From: HGM04593 sp045631205
Lineage (GTDB): Bacteria > Bacteroidota > Bacteroidia > Bacteroidales > Bacteroidaceae
Direction: 5' to 3'
DNA: 64,000 nt
NCBI GenBank assembly: GCA_045631205.1
Contig: JAZQUI010000021.1
Location: forward strand, 1 to 64,000
A program made the position numbers and the translations under genes. Positions 54,876-62,572 of this stretch are shown piece after piece; the stretch's first letter is position 1, and each line of letters starts with the position of its first letter. The notes beneath the pieces were generated by a model, which had not been told where the DNA came from, did no database searches, and was given only the letters and a program-made list of their open reading frames with translations.

Positions 54876-55880
54876 ATGAAAATTGCTATCGTAGGCGTAA
54901 GCGGCGCAGTGGGACAGGAGTTCCTTCGCGTACTTGACGAGAGAAATTTCCCCTTCGACGAGCTCGAGCTCTTCGGCTCGGCACGTAGCGCAGGAACAGT
55001 ATATAACTTCAAAGGTGTGGATTACACCGTTAAAGAATTGAAGCACAACGACGATTTCAAGGGCATAGACTACGCTTTTGTATCGGCAGGCGGCAGCGTT
55101 TCAAAGGAGTTTGCCGAGACCATCACCAAGCACGGCTGTGTGATGATTGACAACTCAAGCGCATTCCGTATGGACGAGGATGTACCCCTCGTAGTGCCCG
55201 AGGTTAACCCCACCGACGCATACAACCGCCCCCGTGGCATCATCGCAAACCCCAACTGTACCACTATACAGATGGTTGTAGCACTTAAAGCCATTGAGAA
55301 CCTCTCACACATCAAACGTGTACACTCATCGACCTACCAGGCAGCAAGTGGTGCCGGTGCAGCAGCTATGGCCGAGCTCTATGAGCAGTATCGCCAGGTA
55401 CTTGCAGGCGAAGAGCCCACAGTTGAGAAATTTGCTTACCAGCTTGCCTTCAACGTAATTCCCCAAATCGATGTGTTTACCGACAACGGTTACACCAAAG
55501 AGGAGATGAAGATGTACAACGAGACACGCAAGATTATGCACAGCGACATTCAGGTGAGCGCACAGTGCGTACGCGTACCCGCTCTCCGTTCACACTCACA
55601 GACATTGTGGATTGAGACCGAGGAGCCCCTCACAGTTGAGCAGGTACAGAAAGCCGTAGCCGAGGGCGAAGGCCTCATCCTTATGGACAACCCCGAGAAG
55701 AAGGAGTACCCCATGCCCCTCTTCCTCGCAGGCAGCGACCCCGTTTACGCAGGTCGCATTCGCAAGGACCTCACAAACCCCAACGGCATCATCATGTGGA
55801 TTGTTGGCGACCAGATTAAGAAAGGTGCAGCCCTCAACGCAGTACAGATTGCCGAGTACTTGATTAAGAATCCTAAATAA
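54876..55880 (+). CDS. asd: Aspartate-semialdehyde dehydrogenase
   Basis: Asd reduces aspartyl phosphate to aspartate semialdehyde with NADPH, feeding lysine, threonine, methionine and diaminopimelate synthesis. The 334-residue protein has the NADP motif VGVSGAVGQEFLRVL (about 6-20), the active-site Cys in NPNCTTIQM (near residue 128), the substrate site SSTYQAASGAG and the His motif VRVPALRSHSQ (about 233-243). It is a single-gene unit with its own promoter and a bidirectional terminator. Confidence 0.96.
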   Translation: MKIAIVGVSGAVGQEFLRVLDERNFPFDELELFGSARSAGTVYNFKGVDYTVKELKHNDDFKGIDYAFVSAGGSVSKEFAETITKHGCVMIDNSSAFRMDEDVPLVVPEVNPTDAYNRPRGIIANPNCTTIQMVVALKAIENLSHIKRVHSSTYQAASGAGAAAMAELYEQYRQVLAGEEPTVEKFAYQLAFNVIPQIDVFTDNGYTKEEMKMYNETRKIMHSDIQVSAQCVRVPALRSHSQTLWIETEEPLTVEQVQKAVAEGEGLILMDNPEKKEYPMPLFLAGSDPVYAGRIRKDLTNPNGIIMWIVGDQIKKGAALNAVQIAEYLIKNPK

Positions 55881-55899
55881 CAAATAGGTTTATACACAC

Positions 55900-55933
55900 A
55901 AAAAAGCCAGAAGCTGTTGCTTCTGGCTTTTTT
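55900..55933. terminator. Bidirectional terminator between asd and rsgA
   Basis: AAAAAAGCCAGAAGC (55900-55914) and GCTTCTGGCTTTTTT (55919-55933) form a 15-bp perfect stem around TGTT, with an A run on one side and a T run on the other. It ends asd from the left and rsgA from the right. Confidence 0.92.
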
Positions 55934-55951
55934 GTGTCATTATGTAAGATT

Positions 55952-56884
55952 TTATTCTGCTGTGCGATATTTACCCTCGTCTTCATCGTCGAGCATGCTC
56001 AAATAAGACTGATAGCGCGACGGGGCAATTCTACCCTCTTCGAGAGCGGCAAGAACCGCACATCCCGGCTCGTGAGTGTGAGTACAGTTACCATATTTGC
56101 AATCCTTTGAAAGTTCAAAAAACTCCACAAAATAGTGAGGTATCTCCTCTTTCTCCATTGCATAGGAACCAAAACCCTTCACACCGGGAGTATCTACGAT
56201 GTAGCTGCCGGGCATAAACTCGAACATTTCGGTATAAGTTGTAGTATGCATACCCGTGTCGTGGATTTTGGAAATCTCGCCAACCTTTGCTGCAAGTTGC
56301 GGAGCAACAGCGTTCACAAGACTCGATTTTCCCACACCCGAATTACCGGCGAGCAGCGACACCTTGCCTCGCATAGTCTCCTTCAAAGCATCTACGCCTT
56401 CGCCCTTTTCGGCACTTGCAACAAGGCATTTATACCCAATGCTGCCATAAAGGGCACACAGATATTCAAGCTCTTCCTTCTCCTCGTCGGTGTATAGGTC
56501 GGCTTTATTGAAAACCAGCACCACAGGAACGCGGTAGGCCTCGGCCGAAGCCAGGAAACGATCGATGAAGGTGGTGGATGTTACAGGGTGGCTCACTGTA
56601 ACGACAAGGAAGCAGAGGTCGAGGTTGGCGGCAAGTATATGCGACTGCTTCGAAAGGTTCGATGCCTTACGCACTATATAGTTCTTGCGCTCCGCAATCT
56701 CCACAATATATGCAGTACCATCGGCACGCACATCGAATGTCACCACATCGCCCACCGCAACGGGGTTGGTACTCTTTATCCCTTTCAGACGGAAATTACC
56801 CTTAACCCTGCAATCGACGATAGCGCCATCGGCTGTGCGAACAGCATATACACTACCCGAACTTTTTACTACAACACCCTGCAC
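55952..56884 (-). CDS. rsgA: Ribosome assembly GTPase RsgA
   Basis: RsgA is a circularly permuted GTPase that checks the decoding centre of the maturing 30S subunit. The 310-residue protein has an OB domain (1-70), then the permuted G4 (FNKADLY, about 124), G1 (AGNSGVGKSSLVN, about 180) and G3 (DTPGVKGFG) order. A C-terminal zinc site follows (CKYGNCTHTHEPGC, about 265-278). It lies nine bases downstream of frr, so both translation genes share a transcript. Confidence 0.95.
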   Translation of the reverse strand: MQGVVVKSSGSVYAVRTADGAIVDCRVKGNFRLKGIKSTNPVAVGDVVTFDVRADGTAYIVEIAERKNYIVRKASNLSKQSHILAANLDLCFLVVTVSHPVTSTTFIDRFLASAEAYRVPVVLVFNKADLYTDEEKEELEYLCALYGSIGYKCLVASAEKGEGVDALKETMRGKVSLLAGNSGVGKSSLVNAVAPQLAAKVGEISKIHDTGMHTTTYTEMFEFMPGSYIVDTPGVKGFGSYAMEKEEIPHYFVEFFELSKDCKYGNCTHTHEPGCAVLAALEEGRIAPSRYQSYLSMLDDEDEGKYRTAE

Positions 56885-56893
56885 TGTACTCTT

Positions 56894-57454
56894 TTATACG
56901 GTAAGTATCTCCTTCTCCTTGGTAGCGAATATATCCTCGGCTCTCTTGATGAACTTGTCGTGGATTTTCTGCAATTTCTCCTCGCCGTCTTTTGCAACAT
57001 CCTCGGGGGTGCCGTCTTTTACCGACTTCTTCATTGTATCGATACCGTCGCGACGTGCGTTACGGATGCTTATCTTTGCAGTTTCAAGCTCGTGAGCACA
57101 CTGTTTCACAAGTTCCTTACGACGCTCTCCGGTCAAGGGAGGAATAGCAATTATAATAACCTCGCCGTTGTTTGCAGGCATAATACCCACAGGCGAATCG
57201 ATGATGGCTTTCTCAATGGGAGCAATCATATTCTTGTCCCAAGGCTTGATGGCGATGGTACGAAGGTCGGGAGTGGTTATTGTAGCCACATTGTTAAGCG
57301 GCATCTCCGAACCATACGAACTGACGCGTACACAGTCGAGAATGTGTACATTGGCCTTACCGGCGCGTATGTGTGAATACTCCTCTTCGAGGTGCATAAT
57401 GGTCATCTCCATCATCTCCTCAATCTCACTCAAACAAGATTTTACATCTAACAT
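56894..57454 (-). CDS. frr: Ribosome recycling factor
   Basis: Frr splits post-termination ribosomes together with EF-G. The 186-residue protein shows the expected three-helix bundle and head domain: IRAGKANVHILDCVRV near 30-45, DLRTIAIKPWDKNMIAPIEK near 70-90, and the C-terminal ARRDGIDTMKKSVKDG. ATG 57454 is used because Frr normally begins near this point and the longer frame (57511) crosses an AT-rich leader. It is the first gene of the frr-rsgA pair. Confidence 0.96.
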   Translation of the reverse strand: MLDVKSCLSEIEEMMEMTIMHLEEEYSHIRAGKANVHILDCVRVSSYGSEMPLNNVATITTPDLRTIAIKPWDKNMIAPIEKAIIDSPVGIMPANNGEVIIIAIPPLTGERRKELVKQCAHELETAKISIRNARRDGIDTMKKSVKDGTPEDVAKDGEEKLQKIHDKFIKRAEDIFATKEKEILTV

Positions 57455-57588
57455 AATATCTATTTTAATTGTTATTGACTCGTATTTCTCTTTTACACGG
57501 CACTCTGCCACAACCTTTTGACAAAAATAAGGGATTATGCACGAAGATACTATTATTTTATGAAATATTACTTATTGAAAATAATATT

Positions 57589-57622
57589 TTTGACACACCC
57601 TGCAAAAAAGATTATATATTTG
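57589..57622 (+). promoter_or_regulatory. Promoter of the DUF2007 gene
   Basis: TTTG (57589-57592) and TATATTTG (57615-57622) stand 22 bases apart, close to the Bacteroidales -33/-7 arrangement. An AAGGAGG ribosome-binding site follows near 57711-57717, seven or so bases before the start codon, strong for this phylum. Confidence 0.65.
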
Positions 57623-57722
57623 CAGGAGAAGCAATGCCTTTGATGCTTTTTAATATAGATTGTGACAAACACCACAAACAACGCCACGCGGCGTATGTTT
57701 AATAAAAAAAAAGGAGGTAATT

Positions 57723-57974
57723 ATGGCAGGCAAGAGACAACAGCACCAACTGGTGAAGATTTTTGGAGGTAATTTGTGGCAGGCGCAACTTGTACAGGGA
57801 TTACTCGAGGAGAACAACATAAAATGCATACTGCGCAACGAAACAATGTCGGCTGTAACATCACCCTACGCAACCCTGGGCGGAGAGGTGTGGGTACTTG
57901 TCGACGAATGCGACAAAAGCGCAGCACTGAGCATACTTGAAAAGGAGTGTGTATCATCGGCACCATACAATTAA
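57723..57974 (+). CDS. DUF2007-family small protein
   Basis: The 83-residue soluble protein has the DUF2007 pattern: LVKIFGGNLWQAQLVQGLLE at the start, where a strand-helix resembles the beta-alpha-beta fold of PII-like signalling proteins, then ENNIKCILRNE and EVWVLVDECDKSAALSILEK. DUF2007 proteins are called putative signal transducers, without a proven role. An unusually good Shine-Dalgarno site fixes the start. It is a single-gene unit between its own promoter and a bidirectional terminator. Confidence 0.88.
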   Translation: MAGKRQQHQLVKIFGGNLWQAQLVQGLLEENNIKCILRNETMSAVTSPYATLGGEVWVLVDECDKSAALSILEKECVSSAPYN

Positions 57975-58000
57975 ACGAATATATGCCATACACATAAATA

Positions 58001-58032
58001 AAAAATGCAACCCCGAAAGAGGTTGCATTTTT
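58001..58032. terminator. Bidirectional terminator between the DUF2007 gene and rplS
   Basis: AAAAATGCAACC (58001-58012) pairs with GGTTGCATTTTT (58021-58032) around an eight-base loop. A and T runs on the two sides let it work in both directions. Confidence 0.9.
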
Positions 58033-58057
58033 TATTTTCAAAGCTTGTTGATTTTGC

Positions 58058-58408
58058 TTACGCTTTAATCTCCTTGATACGAGCTTTCTTACCTGTAAGA
58101 GCACGCAAGTAGTAAAGTTTAGCACGACGAACACGACCGAACTTGTTAACAGTGATGCTGTCAATAGAAGGTGAGTTTAAGGGGAAGATACGCTCTACGC
58201 CTACAGTACCTGACATCTTACGAACTGTGAAACGTTTCTCTGCACCGTGACCACAGATTTTGATAACTACACCACGATACAACTGGATACGCTCTTTTGT
58301 ACCCTCAATGATTTTGTAAGCTACTGTAATTGTGTCACCGGGGTGAAAGTTAAGCTCACGCTTTACGTCAGTAGCAAATGCTTCTTTAGCAATTTGAATT
58401 AAATCCAT
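58058..58408 (-). CDS. rplS: 50S ribosomal protein L19
   Basis: L19 lies at the 30S-50S interface. The 116-residue protein has the family blocks FHPGDTITVAYKIIEGTKER (about 21-40), IQLYRGVVIKICG, SGTVGVERIFPLNSPSID and RVRRAKLYYLR. ATG 58408 is used: longer frames run into the leader. The leader is about 80 bases long behind a consensus promoter. It stands alone, without rpsP, rimM or trmD, as often in this phylum. Confidence 0.97.
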   Translation of the reverse strand: MDLIQIAKEAFATDVKRELNFHPGDTITVAYKIIEGTKERIQLYRGVVIKICGHGAEKRFTVRKMSGTVGVERIFPLNSPSIDSITVNKFGRVRRAKLYYLRALTGKKARIKEIKA

Positions 58409-58495
58409 TACTTTGATTTTTTTAAATTGTTCAATCATTCCAACGCAACATACCAAGTTACTCTTCCTTGGCAGCGATTACGCCGAAAGCGACCG

Positions 58496-58527
58496 CAAAG
58501 ATAAGCCTTTTTATCCATTTGACCAAA
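58496..58527 (-). promoter_or_regulatory. rplS promoter
   Basis: On the minus strand TTTG (58524-58527) and TATCTTTG (58496-58503) are separated by 20 bases, a textbook Bacteroidales -33/-7 pair. The leader of about 80 bases could carry autoregulation. Confidence 0.8.
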
Positions 58528-58574
58528 TTATCCTCTTTTTTTTGCACATAATTGTTTTTTAGAAAGCAATATAC

Positions 58575-58582
58575 TACTTTTG
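58575..58582 (+). promoter_or_regulatory. -7 element of the 5'-nucleotidase pair
   Basis: TACTTTTG fits TAnnTTTG, with an ATTG -33-like site about 20 bases upstream (58551-58554). It is back to back with the rplS promoter. Confidence 0.6.
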
Positions 58583-58606
58583 AAGAAAATTAAAAATATT
58601 GAAAAA

Positions 58607-59389
58607 ATGAGACACATAATACCCATTTCGTTACTCTTTGCAGCACTATTGCTGCACGGTTGCGGCAACTCAGGGAAAGCCCCCGCTGGCGACAGAAAAA
58701 TCGCAAGCATAAGCGGCTACAACATAAAAGTAACCGCACGCGAGTACAACGGCAAGGCGCAGAAGATTAAAGAGACCATTGAGAGATATGGCGCCGAGGT
58801 TGAGGAGATAAAAAAGCCCATTATCGGCACCACAGCCGTGGAACTCGCAAAAACCGGCAATCCCGACTGCACCCTTATGAATTTCGCCGCCGACGCGCTT
58901 TTTGCAATGGCACAGAAACACAGCGACACAAAAATAGACCTCGCACTCACCAACAAGGGAGGCTTGCGTAGCAATATAGCCAAGGGTAACATCACTTACG
59001 GCGATTTATACAATGTATTCCCGTTCGAAAACTGCCTTGCACTGCTCACACTCAATGGTGAGCAACTTACAGACCTTTTTAAGGATATCGCAAAAGCGGG
59101 CGGAGAAGCCATCAGTGGTGCAACCCTCACAATAACCCCCGACGGAGAACTGCTCAAAGCAACCGTTGGAGGGAAAAAGATAATCCCCGAAAAAGAATAT
59201 CGCATTGCAACATCCGATTACCTCTCACAAGGCAACGACAAACTGTACACATTGAGCAAGGGCAGCAACGTGGTTATAAAAAGCGACATTCCAATACGCG
59301 ACCTTGTAATTGAATATGTAGCATCGCTACACAAAGAGGGAAAAGCAGTGAACGCCACCCCCGACGGCCGTATAACCATAAAAAACTGA
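58607..59389 (+). CDS. 5'-nucleotidase C-terminal-domain lipoprotein
   Basis: The 260-residue lipoprotein (lipobox LLLHGC, about Cys19) consists only of the C-terminal substrate-binding domain of UshA-type 5'-nucleotidases: DCTLMNFAADALF, LALTNKGGLRSNIAKGNITY, GDLYNVFPFENCLALLTLNG and the late RIATSDYLSQGNDKL. It has no metal-binding phosphoesterase domain; that is the next gene, seven bases on. ATG 58607 is used, since an upstream in-frame TTG overlaps the -7 box. Together the pair probably forms one periplasmic nucleotidase. Confidence 0.88.
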   Translation: MRHIIPISLLFAALLLHGCGNSGKAPAGDRKIASISGYNIKVTAREYNGKAQKIKETIERYGAEVEEIKKPIIGTTAVELAKTGNPDCTLMNFAADALFAMAQKHSDTKIDLALTNKGGLRSNIAKGNITYGDLYNVFPFENCLALLTLNGEQLTDLFKDIAKAGGEAISGATLTITPDGELLKATVGGKKIIPEKEYRIATSDYLSQGNDKLYTLSKGSNVVIKSDIPIRDLVIEYVASLHKEGKAVNATPDGRITIKN

Positions 59390-59396
59390 CACCGTT

Positions 59397-60209
59397 ATGA
59401 AAAAAGCACTTTTCTTCATCATACTCCTCGCCGCTACCGGATTGCAGGCACAGGATAAAATTGTAATTCTGCACACCAACGACACCCACAGCTGCATTGA
59501 GCCCGAAAAGAACGGCAATGCAGGTGTGCTCAACAGAGCATTGCTCATCGAAGAGATAAGAGAAAAAGAGGGGGCAGAAAACGTTCTTCTTTTCGACTGC
59601 GGAGACTACTCGCAAGGCTCGCTATACTACAACCTGTTCAAAGGCGAAGCCGAAATTGAACTAATGAACGCAATGGGATACAACGCCGTGGGAGTGGGCA
59701 ACCACGAATTCGATTTTGGTGTGGAAAACCTTGCGCGTATCGCAAAAAAAGCCAATTTCCCAATTCTTTGCTCCAACTATGATTTCACCGGGACCGCCTG
59801 CGAAGGAGTGATAATACCATCGGCAACAATTGAGGTTAAAGGAGTAAAGATTGGACTTTTCGCCCTATCCCCCAACCCTGCCGGGCTCATCGCCAAGGAC
59901 TACTACGCCGGCATAAAGTATCTATCACCCATAGAGACCGCCAACAAATACGCACATCTCTTGCGCCAAATGGGGTGCGATATTGTAATATGTTTGTCAC
60001 ACCTGGGTTACGAGATGCCCAACGACGATTGCGACGACAAGCGCCTCGCAGCAGCCACAAGCGGAATTGACATAATACTAGGCGGCCACTCGCACACCTA
60101 TTTCGAAACCCCAGCAAAGACAACAAACAAAGAAGGCAAGGAGGTTCTTCTGCAACAGATGAACAAAAACGGCCGCTATTTGGGAGTGATGGAAATCGCC
60201 CTTGAATAA
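59397..60209 (+). CDS. Metallophosphatase, 5'-nucleotidase N-terminal domain type
   Basis: The 270-residue exported protein has a signal (FIILLAATGLQAQ) and a calcineurin-like phosphoesterase domain. Metal ligands sit in ILHTNDTHS (about 23-31), DCGDYSQGS (about 65-73), GVGNHEFDFG (about 98-107), CLSHLGYE and GGHSHTYF (about 229-236). This is the catalytic half of UshA-type nucleotidases, while the substrate-binding half is encoded by the gene before it. Gene order is thus reversed relative to domain order in the fused enzyme. Confidence 0.9.
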   Translation: MKKALFFIILLAATGLQAQDKIVILHTNDTHSCIEPEKNGNAGVLNRALLIEEIREKEGAENVLLFDCGDYSQGSLYYNLFKGEAEIELMNAMGYNAVGVGNHEFDFGVENLARIAKKANFPILCSNYDFTGTACEGVIIPSATIEVKGVKIGLFALSPNPAGLIAKDYYAGIKYLSPIETANKYAHLLRQMGCDIVICLSHLGYEMPNDDCDDKRLAAATSGIDIILGGHSHTYFETPAKTTNKEGKEVLLQQMNKNGRYLGVMEIALE

Positions 60210-60300
60210 CAGATAGAAAATATCTTAAAAAAACATAACACCTGCCGCGATTATGAATTATTTTATAATTTCGCCGCAGAATTAAAAAAAAGAACAATTT

Positions 60301-61374
60301 ATGAAAAAATTACCCATTTTGGCAATTGCAGTAGCACTTACCGCTTGCCAGGAAAACAGCTACACCGTAAACGGCACAGCCAACGAACAACAAGAGGGAA
60401 AAACCGCATACCTCATAGACATTAACACAAATGAAGCCGTTGACTCGTGCGTGATAACCAACCGCGCATTCACATTCAAAGGCAAATTGGAGAAACCCCA
60501 GATTTACCGTGCACAAATAGAGCGCCGCAACAACATAATCCTTACCGAGCCCGGCAGCAACATTTTTGTCGATTTTTCAGCTACAGGCCCCAACCAGACG
60601 GCTGTTACCGACAACGATGGTGCCAACAACAAGAAAAACGAATTTATGGCATCGCTCAACAGTTTCATGGGTGAAAAGCAGGAGAAATACCAGCAAATGC
60701 TTGCCGACAAGACTCCCCAGGAAGAGGTAATGAAATTCAGCCAGCAGGCACAAGCCGAAATGGATAGCATATACAGAAAATGCATCAGCGACAACAAGGA
60801 CAACATCTTTGGTGCTTTTATGTTATCGAACCTCGCACGCAATATGTACGGAGATGTAGCATCACTCGACGAGGCTATAGCAACAGTGAAGTATGCGGCC
60901 GACATCAAACAGTTGCAAGAGGTGCGCAAAGCATTGAGTTACAGAGAAGCAACCAAAGAGGGCAATCCCTATGTCGATTTTAAAGGCAAGAGTATCGACG
61001 GAACAGAGGCCTCTTTGTCCGACTATGTAGGCAAGGGCAAATATGTACTCGTTGACTTCTGGGCAAGCTGGTGCGGCCCCTGCCGTGGCGAAATACCCAA
61101 TCTCAAGGCCGTAAGCAAGAAATTCGGTGGCGAGAACTTTGAGGTTCTTGGCGTGAACGTATGGGACAGCGAACAGAAGTTCCAGGAATCAATAAAGAGC
61201 GAAGGCATTGAGTATGCACAGATCTTTGTTCCCAACAATGTTAACGCAACAGAACTCTACGGCATCAACGGTATTCCCCAGATTATGCTCATTGGCCCCG
61301 ACGGCACAATTCTCAAACGCGACCTTCGCGGCGATGGCATTATGGAAGCCGTAACAAATGCATTGAACAAATAA
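60301..61374 (+). CDS. TlpA-like thioredoxin lipoprotein with DUF4369-like N-terminus
   Basis: The 357-residue lipoprotein (ALTAC, about Cys16) has an N-terminal DUF4369-like region (TVNGTANEQQEGKTAYLIDI to about 110), a helical middle, and a C-terminal thioredoxin fold (about 220-357) with the active site WASWCGPCRGEIP (near 250-262) and the cis-Pro segment NGIPQIMLIGPDG. It probably reduces disulfides in the periplasm. Genes of this build are common beside nutrient-uptake loci in Bacteroidales. It is followed directly by a perfect terminator. Confidence 0.9.
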   Translation: MKKLPILAIAVALTACQENSYTVNGTANEQQEGKTAYLIDINTNEAVDSCVITNRAFTFKGKLEKPQIYRAQIERRNNIILTEPGSNIFVDFSATGPNQTAVTDNDGANNKKNEFMASLNSFMGEKQEKYQQMLADKTPQEEVMKFSQQAQAEMDSIYRKCISDNKDNIFGAFMLSNLARNMYGDVASLDEAIATVKYAADIKQLQEVRKALSYREATKEGNPYVDFKGKSIDGTEASLSDYVGKGKYVLVDFWASWCGPCRGEIPNLKAVSKKFGGENFEVLGVNVWDSEQKFQESIKSEGIEYAQIFVPNNVNATELYGINGIPQIMLIGPDGTILKRDLRGDGIMEAVTNALNK

Positions 61375-61391
61375 AAAAAACGATAACCAAC

Positions 61392-61431
61392 AAAAAAGTG
61401 GAGCTTTGTTCGGACAAAGCTCCACTTTTTT
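61392..61431. terminator. Bidirectional terminator between the TlpA-like gene and upp
   Basis: AAAAAAGTGGAGCTTTGT (61392-61409) and its exact complement (61414-61431) enclose the loop TCGG. Eighteen base pairs with A and T runs on the ends serve both strands. Confidence 0.93.
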
Positions 61432-61449
61432 GTGTTTATATACCAAGAC

Positions 61450-62100
61450 TCAATCTTTTTCTCCAAAACAAAGGTCACCGGCATCACCAAGACCTGGGAC
61501 TATGTAGTAGTGGTTGTTAAGTATCGGATCTATGGCTGCGCAATAAAGAATTGTATCTTCGGGGAAAGTCTTTTCCACAAAATCCACAGCCTCCTGGCTT
61601 GCTATCACCGCCGCAATAACAAGCTTTGCGGGAGTTCCTTTTGAGAGAAGGGCGCGGTAGCACAAGTCGGTGCTGCAACCGGTCGCAAGCATCGTATCCA
61701 CAAGCAACACGTATTTGCCGTCGATACGGGGCGAAGCAAGATACTCAACCTTTACTTCAAAGTGAGTATCGTCGGTATATTCGCGATAAGCCGACACGAA
61801 TGCATTCTCGGCGCTGTCAAAATAGTTGTGGAAACCGGTGTGCAAAGGGAGTCCCGCACGCAATATAGTAGCAAGCACCACCTTGTCTGTGGGCACATTA
61901 TGAACAGCCTCACCAAGTTGTGTTTTTACCTTCAACTCATTATAGGGCAGCTCCTTGCTTATTTCATAAGCCATAATCTCGCCAATGCGCTCGATGTTGC
62001 GACGAAAACGCATCTGGTCCTTCTGAATCTCCTTGTCACGAATCTCCGTCAAAAAACGGTTCAAAATTGTGTTCTGTTTCGAAAGGTCAACAATCTTCAT
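61450..62100 (-). CDS. upp: Uracil phosphoribosyltransferase
   Basis: Upp salvages uracil to UMP with PRPP. The 216-residue protein shows KIVDLSKQNTILNRFLTEIR at the start, LATILRAGLPLHTGF near 80, the PRPP loop VDTMLATGCSTDLCY (about 133-147; Cys where many relatives have Gly) and the uracil-binding end YYIVPGLGDAGDLCFG. ATG 62100 fits the family start. A TATATTCG element at 62149-62156 on the minus strand may be its -7 box. It is a single-gene unit. Confidence 0.95.
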   Translation of the reverse strand: MKIVDLSKQNTILNRFLTEIRDKEIQKDQMRFRRNIERIGEIMAYEISKELPYNELKVKTQLGEAVHNVPTDKVVLATILRAGLPLHTGFHNYFDSAENAFVSAYREYTDDTHFEVKVEYLASPRIDGKYVLLVDTMLATGCSTDLCYRALLSKGTPAKLVIAAVIASQEAVDFVEKTFPEDTILYCAAIDPILNNHYYIVPGLGDAGDLCFGEKD

Positions 62101-62156
62101 ATAAAATATATTTTTGCGACACACCGGCCGCCACATTAAATTCCACTGCGAATATA

Positions 62157-62431
62157 CTCTTTTTTATTCAAAAATCGACAACCTGCAGACTTATTTATAA
62201 AAGATGTGAAAAAGATATAAAAACGCCGCCAAAACAAGAACAAAGCAAAATGTCAAAAATCAAACCATTTCACAAGACAAAAGAGAGGACAGCACAGAGA
62301 TTACAGCGCCTAAAAAGAATGAAAAAGAGCAAACAGATAACAAGATGACAATCCAATAAAGCAAAAAAGGCACTTAAAACCAGGGTTACAGCCCCATTTT
62401 CCCGTAATTAAAGATATTTTTCTTTAATTAT
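62157..62431. other. Noncoding stretch between upp and pckA
   Basis: Between the upp -7 box and the pckA promoter no gene or strong hairpin is evident. One 32-codon frame (62250-62348, starting MSKIKPFHKTKERTAQ) encodes a very basic peptide with only a weak ribosome-binding site; I do not count it as a gene. Confidence 0.4.
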
Positions 62432-62462
62432 TTTGGGAGTTTAATAAAAAGGTATATCTTTG
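62432..62462 (+). promoter_or_regulatory. pckA promoter
   Basis: TTTG (62432-62435), a spacer of 19 bases and TATCTTTG (62455-62462) match the Bacteroidales consensus exactly. The leader before pckA is about 105 bases. Confidence 0.85.
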
Positions 62463-62572
62463 CACTAGGAGAATTTCGGCAAGTTTGCGCAAAATGTTAA
62501 AATTTTCACAAATTCCGAGTATTCCCAAGTTAAAAACAAAGGCAATTATTAACAACTTAATTTTTTAAAATT

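Noticed and set aside
62250..62348. 32-codon basic peptide frame between upp and pckA
   Set aside because: No convincing promoter or ribosome-binding site directly ahead and no known family. It could still be a small gene; ribosome profiling would decide.
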